A stretch of DNA of 64,000 nt from Elusimicrobiota bacterium (GTDB lineage: Bacteria; Elusimicrobiota; Elusimicrobia; UBA1565; UBA9628), in the NCBI GenBank assembly GCA_023249645.1, contig JAHFCF010000010.1:37774-101773 (forward strand). The letters are read 5' to 3'. How positions within the stretch are numbered: the first letter of the stretch is position 1; each line of letters starts with the position of its first letter. Both the position numbers and the translations under genes were made by a program. This document shows, piece after piece, positions 26,754 to 37,061 of the stretch. Under the pieces are notes generated by a model that was not told the origin of the DNA, made no database searches, and saw only the letters and a list, made by a program, of their open reading frames with translations.

Positions 26754-28936
26754 TGGGAGCCTCCCGTGGGGCGCTGAGGCGGCGCCGAGGCGGTCGGGGA
26801 TTGCTCGGCGGCTTTCTTATGCTCGAGCGTCGTCGCGTCGGCGGTCAGCTTGCGGCGCTGGGCCGAGACCTCCGCGGCGATGGCCGAGACCTGGGTGTCG
26901 GCGGAGGCCTTGGCGGCCAGAGCATCCGGCATCGAGAGAGCCGTCCCCGCATCCTGCGCGAGGCCTTCGGCTTTCTTGAGTTCCGAGGAGAAGCAGTCGC
27001 TCTGAGGCAGCCAGCCGATGCGCGCGATCATGGGTTCCAGGATGGTCAGACGCTTGGCGGACGTCGGCTCCGTCTCAGCCTGGCGCAGGTCCTCGCTGAA
27101 GGCTGAGCGCCAGAGTTCCTGCGTGCGGGAGGTCGTGAGCTCTTCTTGAGCCGTGGCCGCGGCTTTGGCGATCTCTCCGCAGCGCGCCTCGGGATCGGCA
27201 TCCAGGATGGCCAGGGCCTCGGCAAAGCCTTGAGAAGCGAGAGAGAAGTCGCAGGCCCGCCGGCGGGAGGTGGCCAGGTCCGCGGCCCGGGAGAAAGCCT
27301 GCTGGTCCGCGGCCCGGCGCGCGATGATCTGGCGCCGGCGGCTGAGATCGAGCCGCGTGCGGTCGCAGCCTGCGGGAAGCGATCGGGCCAGGGAGAGCGC
27401 CTGCTCCACGCGTTTTAAGTCATAGCGGCATTGGTCGGGAGATGAATCCTGGAGGGCGACGGCCGCCGACTCCTGGAGCTGGGCCAGGATCGCGGCATGG
27501 CGCGAGGCTTCGCTGTGGCGCTTGAGCGCGGTCTCTAGAAGCTCGGCGTATTGGGGTTTTTCCCGCGCGGCTTCGGCGATCGCCGTCTCCAGTTTCGAGT
27601 AGCTGCTTTGGGCCGCCTCGAAATCGCAGGCCAGGGAGAGATCCTCGGCCTGGGCGAGCTGCAGGAGCGCGAGCTCGAAGTCCTTGGCGACGGGGACCTG
27701 GAGGTTTGCTTGCAGGACATTGCCCGAGGAGGCCGAGATCGCCGCATGGAAGACGAACGGCGCGGAATCCGTGAGGAGGATGCGGCGCTCGAAAGCGTAG
27801 GGGCCGCCGTTGGGGCGCTTGACGGCGCGGGATTGCACCGAGATGAAGCCGTCCGGATCCTCCAGATAAGTCGTCTCTTCGACCTCGATCTTTGTCTGCG
27901 GCGGCAAGCCATCGACCCAGTAGGCGCCGCTCACCGTCACGGCGTCTCCCAACTCATGCTGGCCGAGCGCCGCGGGCTTTTGCAGATGCAGGCTGGTCCC
28001 TGTGAGCTCGGGCATGCCCGAACCTGCAGGCGCGGCCTGGACCGCGCTTTCCAGCTCAGCGAGGAGCGCGGGGCGGCTGCGCAGGACGGCCGCCACGGCC
28101 GCCAGATCGCCGAGGTCCTGGAGCAGGTTGGTTCTCTTCGCCAGGGACCTTTCCTGCTCGATGAGTCGCCGCAGGCCGTGGAGGAGCCTCTGCTGGGCCA
28201 GATAGTTCTGGAGATGCTCGCGTAGTTCCGCGGAAGGCGCGCCCGCGCGCATGTCGGCGGCCAGTCGCGAGGAGACGTCGACCTGGTAGCGATTCTGGAA
28301 ATAGCCGATGAAATGGGCGGCGGCCAATGAAGCGGGGGCCTGAGGGGAGTTGCGGGCGCCCGTGAGGAGGAAATCGGCGTAAGCGCTGAGCACCGGCGCG
28401 GGATCCCGAGGGAATTCATTCTCGATGCGGTCGGCGAAGGGCTGGGACCAGTCAGAGTCAAAGAGGGTGGGGGCGGCGAGCTCGGGGGGCGGGACCTTGG
28501 AGTCAGGGTCCGCGGGGGTCAGCTCCAGCCATGACTCATGATAAGCCGCCATGGTCTCGACGAGCATGTGCAGCGAAGGCGTCATCAGGCCTGTCGGCGG
28601 GAGTTCTCTGAGGCTCAGCCAAGAGAGAGGCCCGGCCGGCGCCAGGGCCTGGCCGGCCTGGAGCCGGGGCAGGGCCTCGCAGAATGCTACGGCCGCTGGG
28701 GCGTGTTTGGCCAGAGACTCCAGGGATTTCCAGGACGCCTTCTGCAGACGGGTGGAGCCCGGCTTGCCTTGGAGGATGACGTAGCCTCGGCTTTTGAGGG
28801 ACTCGAGGCCGGCTGGGCCGAAGACGGAGGAGAGCCACGCGGCAGGGGTCTGCGCTTGCAGCGCCGGGATGTCCGGGGAGGCGAAAAGGGCGGGGACGCA
28901 GAGAAGGCACAGGCCGGCGGTCAATGGGATTCTCAT
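26750..28936 (-). CDS. Large exported hypothetical protein
   Basis: MRIPLTAGLCLLCVPALFA signal peptide; start overlaps upstream stop (ATGA) so true start is 28936, not 29203. Confidence 0.65.
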   Translation of the reverse strand: MRIPLTAGLCLLCVPALFASPDIPALQAQTPAAWLSSVFGPAGLESLKSRGYVILQGKPGSTRLQKASWKSLESLAKHAPAAVAFCEALPRLQAGQALAPAGPLSWLSLRELPPTGLMTPSLHMLVETMAAYHESWLELTPADPDSKVPPPELAAPTLFDSDWSQPFADRIENEFPRDPAPVLSAYADFLLTGARNSPQAPASLAAAHFIGYFQNRYQVDVSSRLAADMRAGAPSAELREHLQNYLAQQRLLHGLRRLIEQERSLAKRTNLLQDLGDLAAVAAVLRSRPALLAELESAVQAAPAGSGMPELTGTSLHLQKPAALGQHELGDAVTVSGAYWVDGLPPQTKIEVEETTYLEDPDGFISVQSRAVKRPNGGPYAFERRILLTDSAPFVFHAAISASSGNVLQANLQVPVAKDFELALLQLAQAEDLSLACDFEAAQSSYSKLETAIAEAAREKPQYAELLETALKRHSEASRHAAILAQLQESAAVALQDSSPDQCRYDLKRVEQALSLARSLPAGCDRTRLDLSRRRQIIARRAADQQAFSRAADLATSRRRACDFSLASQGFAEALAILDADPEARCGEIAKAAATAQEELTTSRTQELWRSAFSEDLRQAETEPTSAKRLTILEPMIARIGWLPQSDCFSSELKKAEGLAQDAGTALSMPDALAAKASADTQVSAIAAEVSAQRRKLTADATTLEHKKAAEQSPTASAPPQRPTGGSQ

Positions 28937-29490
28937 AGTTTGTAGTGGCTCGCGATGGATCGGGATGTTTCCAGGAGGCTGTCGATCTCTCGGCGGATCT
29001 CGTGGCCTTCCGGGAGCTGGGAGGCGGCCTGCTGCAGGCGCCGGGCGGCCGTCTCGACGGCTTGGAGGTCCGCGCCGAGGCTGTGATGCAGGCGTTCCTG
29101 CATCTGCGCGAATTCGTGGATCAATTCCTGATGGGCGTCCGATTTTCTGATCCTGACCGGGACCGAGAGATCGCCCTGCGCGAGCCGCGAGATCGCGGCG
29201 CACAGCACGCGCAAGGGGCCGACGAAGCGGTGCGACCAGATCAGCGCGAGGACCGCGCTGGCCAAGCCGGAGATGCAGGCGCTCACCAAGAGGGAACCGC
29301 GCATCGTGGCGCGGATCCAGTCCATGGAGTGGAAGATCTCATGGCTTTCCAGGGAGGCCTCCTCCAGGCCGTGCAGGACGCTGAAGGCGACGAGGAAGAT
29401 GCTCCCGAGAACGAGGGCCATGACCAGGACCAGCATCTGCAGCTGCAGGGCCGGGTCGACCCAGAAGCGTCGGCGCTGAGGCTTGATCAT
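28933..29490 (-). CDS. Membrane protein with HAMP domain
   Basis: Two TM segments then FVGPLRVLCAAISRLAQGDLSVPVRIRKSD HAMP-like linker. Confidence 0.7.
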   Translation of the reverse strand: MIKPQRRRFWVDPALQLQMLVLVMALVLGSIFLVAFSVLHGLEEASLESHEIFHSMDWIRATMRGSLLVSACISGLASAVLALIWSHRFVGPLRVLCAAISRLAQGDLSVPVRIRKSDAHQELIHEFAQMQERLHHSLGADLQAVETAARRLQQAASQLPEGHEIRREIDSLLETSRSIASHYKL

Positions 29491-29532
29491 GGGCGCTATC
29501 CTAACAAGAGCAGGGGGACATGTCAATCGGCG

Positions 29533-30414
29533 CTACAGGTGCCGGCGGAAAAACTCGATGACCCGCCGGTCATATTCATCGCCGGCGATCTCCCGGCATT
29601 CGGCGTGCGCGGCGCCGGGGATCATCCAGAGACTTTTGGGTTCCTGGGCCAGGGCGTAGAGGGAGCGCACGGTGGAAGCCGGCATGAGACGGTCCTCTTC
29701 GGCGCCGATGACGAGGATCGGCCGAGGAGAGAGGCGGGATATGAATCGGCTGGGGCTGTAGCTGTCCACGTCCTTGCTCCCCACCCGGTGGCGCAGAAGC
29801 CAGAGCACGACCATCATCTGGGGGAAATAGGGGATGTACAGGTTGATCCAGGCCCAGCGCCGCACCACCTGCCGGTAATCGGCGAAGGGGCTTTCCAGGA
29901 CGAGGGCTTTGATCTCCGAAAATTGCGGGGCGGCCATGATGGCCACGGCGGCTCCCATGGAGAGGCCGAAGACCCCCAGCCGGCGAGTGCTCTGCGGGCG
30001 ATGCCGGCGCAGGTAGGCCATGGCGGCCTTGAAATCCATGATCTCCAGGCAGCCGATGGTCGTGATGTTCCCGTCGCTTTCGCCGTGGGCGCGGTTGTCG
30101 AAGTAGAGGAGGTTGAAGCCTCCTGTTGAGTTGAGGAAATGGGAGATCTTCAGGAGCTCGCCTTTGTTGTCTCCCCAGCCGTGGCCCATGAGGATGGTCC
30201 GATCGTCTCCTGTCGGCGAGGGGATGAACCAGCCTCTCAAGGTCAGGCCATCCTCTGTTTGAAAGGAGACCTTTTCATAGCGCAGACCGAACTGCTCGGG
30301 GAAGACTGTAAGTCCGCTTTTGTGGGGCGGGTAAAGGATGACGCCCGCGCCCCACCACCCCACGCCCAGGAGCACGGCAATGATTATGGGGACACCATAC
30401 ATGATGATCATCAT
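29533..30414 (-). CDS. Alpha/beta hydrolase, membrane-anchored
   Basis: MGHGWGDNKGEL, FDNRAHGESDG, GVFGLSMGAAVAI nucleophile elbow; ATGA overlap with folK. Confidence 0.85.
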   Translation of the reverse strand: MMIIMYGVPIIIAVLLGVGWWGAGVILYPPHKSGLTVFPEQFGLRYEKVSFQTEDGLTLRGWFIPSPTGDDRTILMGHGWGDNKGELLKISHFLNSTGGFNLLYFDNRAHGESDGNITTIGCLEIMDFKAAMAYLRRHRPQSTRRLGVFGLSMGAAVAIMAAPQFSEIKALVLESPFADYRQVVRRWAWINLYIPYFPQMMVVLWLLRHRVGSKDVDSYSPSRFISRLSPRPILVIGAEEDRLMPASTVRSLYALAQEPKSLWMIPGAAHAECREIAGDEYDRRVIEFFRRHL

Positions 30415-30899
30415 GGGGATACCCTGCGTATTTCTTGTGCGCTCGGCTGCAGGCGCTTCAAAAGCTGGGCAGCCGTGGACTTTCCCGCAGGCTTGAATCC
30501 GGGGGCGATGTCGCACAAGGGCGCTAGGACGAAAGCGCGTTGGGAGGCGAGGGGGTGGGGCAGGGTGAGCCACCGGCTGCGCAGATGTCGAGAGCCATAG
30601 TCCAAGATGTCGATGTCGAGAGGCCGCGGCCCGAAGCGTTTTCCAGGCCTCCTGCCGGCGCGGGCCTCCAGGCGCTTGAGTTCGATCATGAGGCCCATGG
30701 CAGAGAGCGCGGTGCGGTAGCGCAGGACCATATTAAGGAAGCGTCTCTGCTTGGGGCCCACGGCCTTCGTGTCATAGACGCGCGAGAGTGCCAGCACGCG
30801 GCCTGCGGGCAAGGTCTTGAGCCCAGCGATGGCGCGGCTGAAGTTTTTTCGGCGATCACCTTGGTTGGAACCGAGCAAAAGAAGACAGTCGGTTCTCAT
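30411..30899 (-). CDS. folK: 2-amino-4-hydroxy-6-hydroxymethyldihydropteridine pyrophosphokinase
   Basis: LLLLGSNQGDRRKNFSRAI; RPLDIDILDYG; LTLPHPLASQRAFVLAPLCDIAP. Confidence 0.92.
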   Translation of the reverse strand: MRTDCLLLLGSNQGDRRKNFSRAIAGLKTLPAGRVLALSRVYDTKAVGPKQRRFLNMVLRYRTALSAMGLMIELKRLEARAGRRPGKRFGPRPLDIDILDYGSRHLRSRWLTLPHPLASQRAFVLAPLCDIAPGFKPAGKSTAAQLLKRLQPSAQEIRRVSP

Positions 30900-31237
30900 G
30901 CCTGGGGAGCCCGCTTTTGGCCCGCTTGATAGATGCGGTAGAGCGCGGCAAGGACCAGCACGCACACGATGAGGGCGACGGCATTGCCCAGCCAGCCTTC
31001 GAGATAACTGAAATCCTTGAGAGTCTTCGAGGTGAGAAGGACGGCCAAGCCCGCCTTGATCTTTGGGAAGATCCCTCCCTCGAAGGCCAGGAGGGTCCAC
31101 AGGAGCCAGTAGAGAGCGCCGATCGCGACCAGGCAGAGGAGGCAGACAGCGGCCAAGTGGACCGGATCGTAGAAGGGCTCCTGAGGATCTTCCTCATCCG
31201 AGAAGAGGCTGAGGAGTCCGTCCCAGAGTTTTTTCAT
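30896..31237 (-). CDS. Small membrane protein
   Basis: 113 aa with hydrophobic segments; ATGA overlap with folK; TATAAT 9 nt upstream of ATG. Confidence 0.6.
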   Translation of the reverse strand: MKKLWDGLLSLFSDEEDPQEPFYDPVHLAAVCLLCLVAIGALYWLLWTLLAFEGGIFPKIKAGLAVLLTSKTLKDFSYLEGWLGNAVALIVCVLVLAALYRIYQAGQKRAPQA

Positions 31238-31266
31238 GGCAGGTCTATTATATTAAAGGAAGGCGT

Positions 31267-32421
31267 TCATCCCAGCGCTATTTTTAAATCTTCCAGAAGG
31301 TCTTCGCGGTTCTCAAGCCCTACGGATAGGCGGACCAGGTTGTCCTTGATGCCTCGCCGCAGCCTCTCATCCTTGGGCAAGGAGCCATGGGTCATCTCCG
31401 GCGGATAACAGACCAGGGATTCCACTCCTCCAAGGCTCTCGGCCAGGATGAACAACTTGAGGCGGGAGAAGAATTTGTGCACGGCCTTCGGACCGCCGGC
31501 CAACTCCACGCTGATCATTCCGCCGAATCCGCTCATCTGTTTTTTCGCCAGGCGATAGCCCGGGTCGCTGGGGAGGCCCGGATAATAGACGCGCGCCACC
31601 CGGGGATGTTTTTGAAGGAATCGCGCCAAATATAGGGCGGTGTGCTCATGCTCGCGCATGCGCACGGCCAAGGTCTTGATGCCGCGCAGGACCAGCCAGC
31701 AGTCCCACGGCGCCGGTACAGCGCCCGCCGCGTTCTGGTGGAACTTCATGGCCTCGTAAGCGGGACGATCCGAGGTTACGACCGCGCCGCCGATGATGTC
31801 GCTGTGTCCGGCCAGGTATTTCGTGGTGCTGTGGACGACGATGTCGGCGCCGAGATCCAGCGGCCTTTGGAAGTAGGGGCTGGCGAAGGTGTTGTCCACC
31901 GCGCACCGCACGCCCGCTCGGCGCGCCACGGCCGCCACGGCCCTGATGTCGCAGATCTTGAGGAGGGGATTGGTCGGCGTCTCCAACCATATGAGCCGGG
32001 TCTGCGGCCGCAGGGCTCGTCGGAAGGCCTGGAGGTCGTCTGAACGGACATAGGTCGTTTTAAGGCCCCATTTCCCGTAGACCTGCTCGAAGAGCCGGTA
32101 GGTGCCGCCGTAGAGATCATCTCCCGCGACGATATGGTCTCCCGGCTTGAGGAGTTCCAGGACCGCGGAGATGGCCGCAACCCCGGAAGCGAAGGCCAGG
32201 CCGAAGACGCCGCCCTCCAGAGCGGCCAGGGACGTCTCCAGGGCCGCGCGCGTCGGATTGCCCGTGCGCGAATACTCGTAGCCCCGGGGCTTGCCCACCG
32301 CGTCTTGCTGGAACGTCGAGGTCTGAAAGACCGGGACGCTCACCGCGCCGGTCGATGGATCCGGTTCCTGGCCGCGGCGGATGGCGATGGTTTCGAAGCG
32401 AAGGTCTTTTTTTGATTTCAT
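31267..32421 (-). CDS. Cystathionine gamma-lyase/synthase family PLP enzyme
   Basis: YEYSRTGNPTRAALE, VVHSTTKYLAGHSDIIGGAVV PLP lysine motif. Confidence 0.9.
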   Translation of the reverse strand: MKSKKDLRFETIAIRRGQEPDPSTGAVSVPVFQTSTFQQDAVGKPRGYEYSRTGNPTRAALETSLAALEGGVFGLAFASGVAAISAVLELLKPGDHIVAGDDLYGGTYRLFEQVYGKWGLKTTYVRSDDLQAFRRALRPQTRLIWLETPTNPLLKICDIRAVAAVARRAGVRCAVDNTFASPYFQRPLDLGADIVVHSTTKYLAGHSDIIGGAVVTSDRPAYEAMKFHQNAAGAVPAPWDCWLVLRGIKTLAVRMREHEHTALYLARFLQKHPRVARVYYPGLPSDPGYRLAKKQMSGFGGMISVELAGGPKAVHKFFSRLKLFILAESLGGVESLVCYPPEMTHGSLPKDERLRRGIKDNLVRLSVGLENREDLLEDLKIALG

Positions 32422-32425
32422 GGGT

Positions 32426-33793
32426 TCATCCGAGTTTCCTTCTGAGATGGTTGAGCAGGTCCACGCGGGTGATCAGCCCGTAGAACTTATCCTCATGGTA
32501 GAGCAGCGCGACCAAGCCCTGGTCCAGCATGGAGACCACCTTCGCCAGCGGCGTGGAGGCCTGCACCGTCACCAGCTTGTGGGTCATGTGATTGCGGACC
32601 AGCTGGGCGTAATTCGCGGCGTCCTTCTGGACGGCCATCAGGATATCCGATTCATCGAGGAGGCCGGCAACCTTGCCGTCCTCGATCACGGGAAGCTGCG
32701 AATAATCGTAGAGTCGCATCCTCCTGTAGGCGGTCAGCAGGGTGTCATCGGGCTTGACCGCGCACACTCCGCCTTCGGCGAACGGACGGCTGACCAAATC
32801 CCGCAGGTCTGCGCAAGAGGCTCTCTTCAGGAAGCCTTGGTCGGCCATCCAATAGTCGTTGAACATCTTGGAGAGATACTTGTTGCCTGTGTCGCAGACG
32901 AAGGTGACCACGCGCCGGGGCTCGGGGCTTTGCCGGCAATAGCGCAGGGCGGCGGCCAAAAGAGTCCCAGTGGAGGAGCCGGCCAGCACCCCCTCGCTGC
33001 GCAGGAGTTCGCGGGCCGTAGAAAAGCTCTCCGCGTCATCGATGGTGTAGGCTTTCGCGACCCGCGAGAGGTCGGCGATGGGGGGGATGAAATCCTCGCC
33101 GATCCCCTCCACGAACCAGGAGCCGGCCTGGCCGAGCTTCTTGGTCTGGATGTACGCCGCCAGGACCGAGCCGGCCGGATCCGCGAGCACGAATTCAGTC
33201 TGGGGAGACACGCGCGCAAAGAAGCGGCTTAAGCCCGTGATCGTGCCGCCCGAGCCCACGCCGCAGACCACGGCGTCCACGCGATGCTCCATCTGCTCCC
33301 AGATCTCAGGGCCCGTGGTCTGCTCGTGAGCCGCGGGATTGGCCGGATTGTTGAATTGGTTAACGTAGAAGCTCTGCGGGGTTTCGCGCGAGAGCTTCTC
33401 GGCCAGGTCCTGATAGTATTCCGGATGCCCCTTCTCCACGTCGGACCGGGTGAGCACGATCTGCGCTCCGAGAGCCCGCAGGTGAGATATCTTCTCCTGA
33501 CTCATCTTGTCCGGGATGACCAAGATCAGTTTGTAGCCCTTCTGGGCCGCGACCAGGGCGAGTCCCAGCCCCGTGTTGCCGGCCGTGGCTTCTATCAAGG
33601 TCGAGCCTTTGCGGATCTTGCCTTCCCTTTCGGCCGCGTCGATCATGGAGAGGCCGATGCGGTCCTTGATGGAGCCGCCGGGGTTTTGATTCTCCAACTT
33701 TAAAAAGAGTTTGCAGGGCCCTGTGCCGAGATTGCGCACCTGGAGCAGTGGAGTGTTGCCTATCAGTTCGATCGCGTTGTCAGCTTTTTGCAT
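32426..33793 (-). CDS. Cystathionine beta-synthase with C-terminal CBS domain pair
   Basis: NTPLLQVRNL, KLENQNPGGSIKDRIG, EATAGNTGLGLA; C-terminal Bateman repeats. Confidence 0.9.
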   Translation of the reverse strand: MQKADNAIELIGNTPLLQVRNLGTGPCKLFLKLENQNPGGSIKDRIGLSMIDAAEREGKIRKGSTLIEATAGNTGLGLALVAAQKGYKLILVIPDKMSQEKISHLRALGAQIVLTRSDVEKGHPEYYQDLAEKLSRETPQSFYVNQFNNPANPAAHEQTTGPEIWEQMEHRVDAVVCGVGSGGTITGLSRFFARVSPQTEFVLADPAGSVLAAYIQTKKLGQAGSWFVEGIGEDFIPPIADLSRVAKAYTIDDAESFSTARELLRSEGVLAGSSTGTLLAAALRYCRQSPEPRRVVTFVCDTGNKYLSKMFNDYWMADQGFLKRASCADLRDLVSRPFAEGGVCAVKPDDTLLTAYRRMRLYDYSQLPVIEDGKVAGLLDESDILMAVQKDAANYAQLVRNHMTHKLVTVQASTPLAKVVSMLDQGLVALLYHEDKFYGLITRVDLLNHLRRKLG

Positions 33794-36700
33794 CGCAGAT
33801 TCCTCTCATATCCACCGTCCCCTTCTTCATCTCATGATGCCACTTCCAGAGATAGAAGACCGGCGGATAGACCAGCAGTTCCAGCAGGAAGCTCGTGAAC
33901 AAGCCGCCGATCATGGGCGCGGCGATGCGCTTCATGAGGTCCGCGCCGGTGCCCAGCGACCACATGATCGGGACCAGGCCCATGAAGGCGCAGGCCACCG
34001 TCATCAGCTTGGGCCGCACGCGCTTGACCGCGCCGTGCACCACCGCTTCTTCGAGGTCCGACTCCGTGCGCATGAGACCCTGGCGCACCCTGTCGGCGTA
34101 GGCCATGTCCAGGTAGAGTAGCATGAAGACGCCTGTCTCGGCATCGAGACCCATCAGGGCGATCATTCCCACCCACACCGCGATGGAGACGTTATAGCTC
34201 AGCAGCCAGAGCAGCCAGACGGCCCCGATCAGAGAAAAGGGCACCGCGAGCATGACGATGCCGGTCTTAGCCCAAGAGCGGGTGTTCATATGCAGTAGGA
34301 AGAGGATGATGAAGAGTGTCAGCGGAATGACGATCTTGAGCCTTTCCTTGACGCGGGCCATGTTCTCGTACTGGCCGCTCCATTGCAGGGAATACCCTGT
34401 GGGCAGCCGAAGGGCTGTGGCGACCTTGGCCTTGGCCTCCTGGACGTAACTCCCGATGTCGCGGTCCGCCACGTCGACGTAGACATAGCCGGCTAGGAGG
34501 CCGTTTTCGTTGCGGATCATGGCCGGGCCCAGCTTAAGCTCGATGTCGGCCAATTGCGCCAGCGGCACGTGCGCGCCGTTGGCGGTCGGCACGACCACGC
34601 GCCGGAGCTTCTCCAGATTGTCGCGCAGCTCCCGGGCGTAGCGCACGCTGACCGTGTAGCGCTCTCGGCCCTCAACCGTGGTCGTGACGGGCTCGCCGCC
34701 GATGGCGGTCATGATGACCATCTCAGCTTCCTTAATAGTCAGGCCGTAGCGCGCCAGCTGGTCCCGTTTAAGGGTGAAGTCGACGAAGTAGCCGCCGGCG
34801 GTGCGTTCCGCGTAGATGCTGCGTGTGCCGGGCACATCGCGCAGCAGGACTTCGAGCTCGGTCCCCAGGCGTTCGATTTCTTTGAGATCCGAGCCGTAAA
34901 CCTTAATGCCGATGGGAGTGCGCACGCCTGTGCTCAGCATGTCGATGCGCGCCTTGATCGGCATGGTCCAGGCGTTGGTCACGCCGGGCAAGCGCATCTT
35001 GGCATCTATTTCGGAGACGAGCTCATCCCAAGAAATCCGGTCCTGCCAGAGATGGCGGAGAGGCTTCTGAACAAGCTCCGGCATCCACGAGTACCATCTG
35101 GTCTTTTTTCGCCACTGCTCATGAGGTTTGAGTACGACGGTCGTCTCCATCATGGAAAAAGGGGCCGGATCTGTCGAGGTCTCGGCCCGTCCGGCCTTGC
35201 CGAAGACGGACTCCACCTCGAGGAAACTCTTGAGTAGGCGGTCCTGGGTCTGCAGAAGACTCTGGGCCTCGGTGACTGAAATCCCTGGCAGCGTGGTCGG
35301 CATGTAGAGGATGGTCCCTTCGTTCAAGGGAGGCATGAACTCGGAGCCCAGGTGCAGATAGACTGGGATCGTGGTCAGCACCAGCAGAGCCGCCGCGCCG
35401 ATGATCTTGTAGGGATGGCGCAGGACGAAGCGGCAGGCCGGCTCATAGACCCGAAACAAGAAGCGGCTGACCGGGTGCTTTTCCTCCGGATAGTAGTTGC
35501 CGACCGTGACTTGGTTGGTCAGACGGCAGAGCCAGGACGGTTTGAAAGTGAAGAAGTCCATCCGGCTGAACAGCATCCGGACGGCCGGGTCGAAGGTGAC
35601 GGCCAAGACCGCGGCGATGGCCATGGCCAGGTTCTTGGTGTAGGCCAAGGGTTTGAAGAGGCGTCCCTCCTGGTCCACCAAGGTGAAGATGGGAAGGAAG
35701 GCTACGGCGATGACCAAGAGCGAGAAAAAGACCGCCGGGCCGACCTCCTGCAGGGCTTTAAGCCGCACCTCGTGAAAATCTCCTTTTCTGCCGCCCTCGA
35801 TCCAGAGCTGCAGCTTCTTATAGGCGTTCTCGACCTCCACGATGGCCCCGTCCACGAGGATACCTATGGAGATGGCGATGCCTGAGATGGACATGATGTT
35901 GGCGGTGAGGCCCATGAAGAACATGGGAATGAAAACGAGGATCACCGATATGGGGATGGTCACGATGGGAATGATGGCCGTCGGTATGTGCCAAAGGAAT
36001 ACCAGGATTACCAGGCTGACAATGACAAGTTGCAATATCAGTTCTTCCTTTAAAGTGGTGATGGCCCGGTGGATGAGGTCGGAACGGTCGTAGGTCGTCA
36101 CGAGCTCTACGCCTTCGGGCAGAGAAGGCTTGACCTCCTCGAGCTTGGCCTTCACCCTGGCGATGACGTTCAAGGCGTTCTCTCCGGTGCGCATGACCAC
36201 GATGCCTCCGACCGTGTCGCCTTCGCCGTCCAAATCCGCGACTCCCCGGCGGATGTCAGGGCCGAGCGCCACATGGCCGAGGTTCTTGACCAGGATGGGC
36301 GTGCCGCCCTTGCCTTGGCCCACCACGATGCTTTCGATGTCGGCCACGGACTTGGCATAGCCTCGGCCGCGGACCATGTATTCCTTGCCTGAGAACTCTA
36401 CCAGCCGGCCGCCCACATCGTTGTTTCCGTCGCGGATGGCATCTACGACCTTGGCGAGCGGCACGTTGTAGGCGATCAGGGCGTTGGGGTCGACGTTGAC
36501 TTGATACTGCTTCTGGAACCCACCGATCGAGGCGACCTCGGCCACTCCCGGCACGGACTGCAAATAGTAGCGCAGGTACCAATCCTGGAAGCTGCGCAGT
36601 TCGGCCAAGTTGTGCCGGCCGCTCTTGTCCACCAAAGCGTATTGATAGACCCAGCCGACCCCGGTCGCGTCAGGCCCGAGTTCGGTGCGCACGCCCTCGG

Positions 36701-37061
36701 GCAGCTGCGGCAATATCTTGCTCAGGTATTCCAGCGTCCGGCTGCGTGCCCAGTAGACGTCGGTGCCGTCCTGGAACACGACGTAGACGTAGGAGTACCC
36801 AAAGTCGGAGAAGCCCCGGATCGCCTTGACCTTGGGCGCTCCCAACAGGGCGGTCACGATGGGGTAGGTGACCTGGTCTTCGATGACGTCGGGCGAGCGG
36901 TCCCAGCGGGAGTAGATGATGACTTGGGTGTCCGAGAGGTCCGGGATCGCGTCCAAGCGGGAGTTCCTGATGCAGTAATAGGCCGCGGCCAAAGCCCCAG
37001 CGACGAGCAGCAGGACGATGAACTTGTTTCGCGCGGACCAGGCGATCAGTCTTTCAATCAT
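33780..37061 (-). CDS. cusA: CusA/CzcA-type heavy-metal RND efflux transporter
   Basis: 1093 aa HME-RND; DLSDTQVIIYSRWDRSPDVIEDQVTYPI; GAIVEVENAYKK. Confidence 0.93.
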   Translation of the reverse strand: MIERLIAWSARNKFIVLLLVAGALAAAYYCIRNSRLDAIPDLSDTQVIIYSRWDRSPDVIEDQVTYPIVTALLGAPKVKAIRGFSDFGYSYVYVVFQDGTDVYWARSRTLEYLSKILPQLPEGVRTELGPDATGVGWVYQYALVDKSGRHNLAELRSFQDWYLRYYLQSVPGVAEVASIGGFQKQYQVNVDPNALIAYNVPLAKVVDAIRDGNNDVGGRLVEFSGKEYMVRGRGYAKSVADIESIVVGQGKGGTPILVKNLGHVALGPDIRRGVADLDGEGDTVGGIVVMRTGENALNVIARVKAKLEEVKPSLPEGVELVTTYDRSDLIHRAITTLKEELILQLVIVSLVILVFLWHIPTAIIPIVTIPISVILVFIPMFFMGLTANIMSISGIAISIGILVDGAIVEVENAYKKLQLWIEGGRKGDFHEVRLKALQEVGPAVFFSLLVIAVAFLPIFTLVDQEGRLFKPLAYTKNLAMAIAAVLAVTFDPAVRMLFSRMDFFTFKPSWLCRLTNQVTVGNYYPEEKHPVSRFLFRVYEPACRFVLRHPYKIIGAAALLVLTTIPVYLHLGSEFMPPLNEGTILYMPTTLPGISVTEAQSLLQTQDRLLKSFLEVESVFGKAGRAETSTDPAPFSMMETTVVLKPHEQWRKKTRWYSWMPELVQKPLRHLWQDRISWDELVSEIDAKMRLPGVTNAWTMPIKARIDMLSTGVRTPIGIKVYGSDLKEIERLGTELEVLLRDVPGTRSIYAERTAGGYFVDFTLKRDQLARYGLTIKEAEMVIMTAIGGEPVTTTVEGRERYTVSVRYARELRDNLEKLRRVVVPTANGAHVPLAQLADIELKLGPAMIRNENGLLAGYVYVDVADRDIGSYVQEAKAKVATALRLPTGYSLQWSGQYENMARVKERLKIVIPLTLFIILFLLHMNTRSWAKTGIVMLAVPFSLIGAVWLLWLLSYNVSIAVWVGMIALMGLDAETGVFMLLYLDMAYADRVRQGLMRTESDLEEAVVHGAVKRVRPKLMTVACAFMGLVPIMWSLGTGADLMKRIAAPMIGGLFTSFLLELLVYPPVFYLWKWHHEMKKGTVDMRGICDAKS

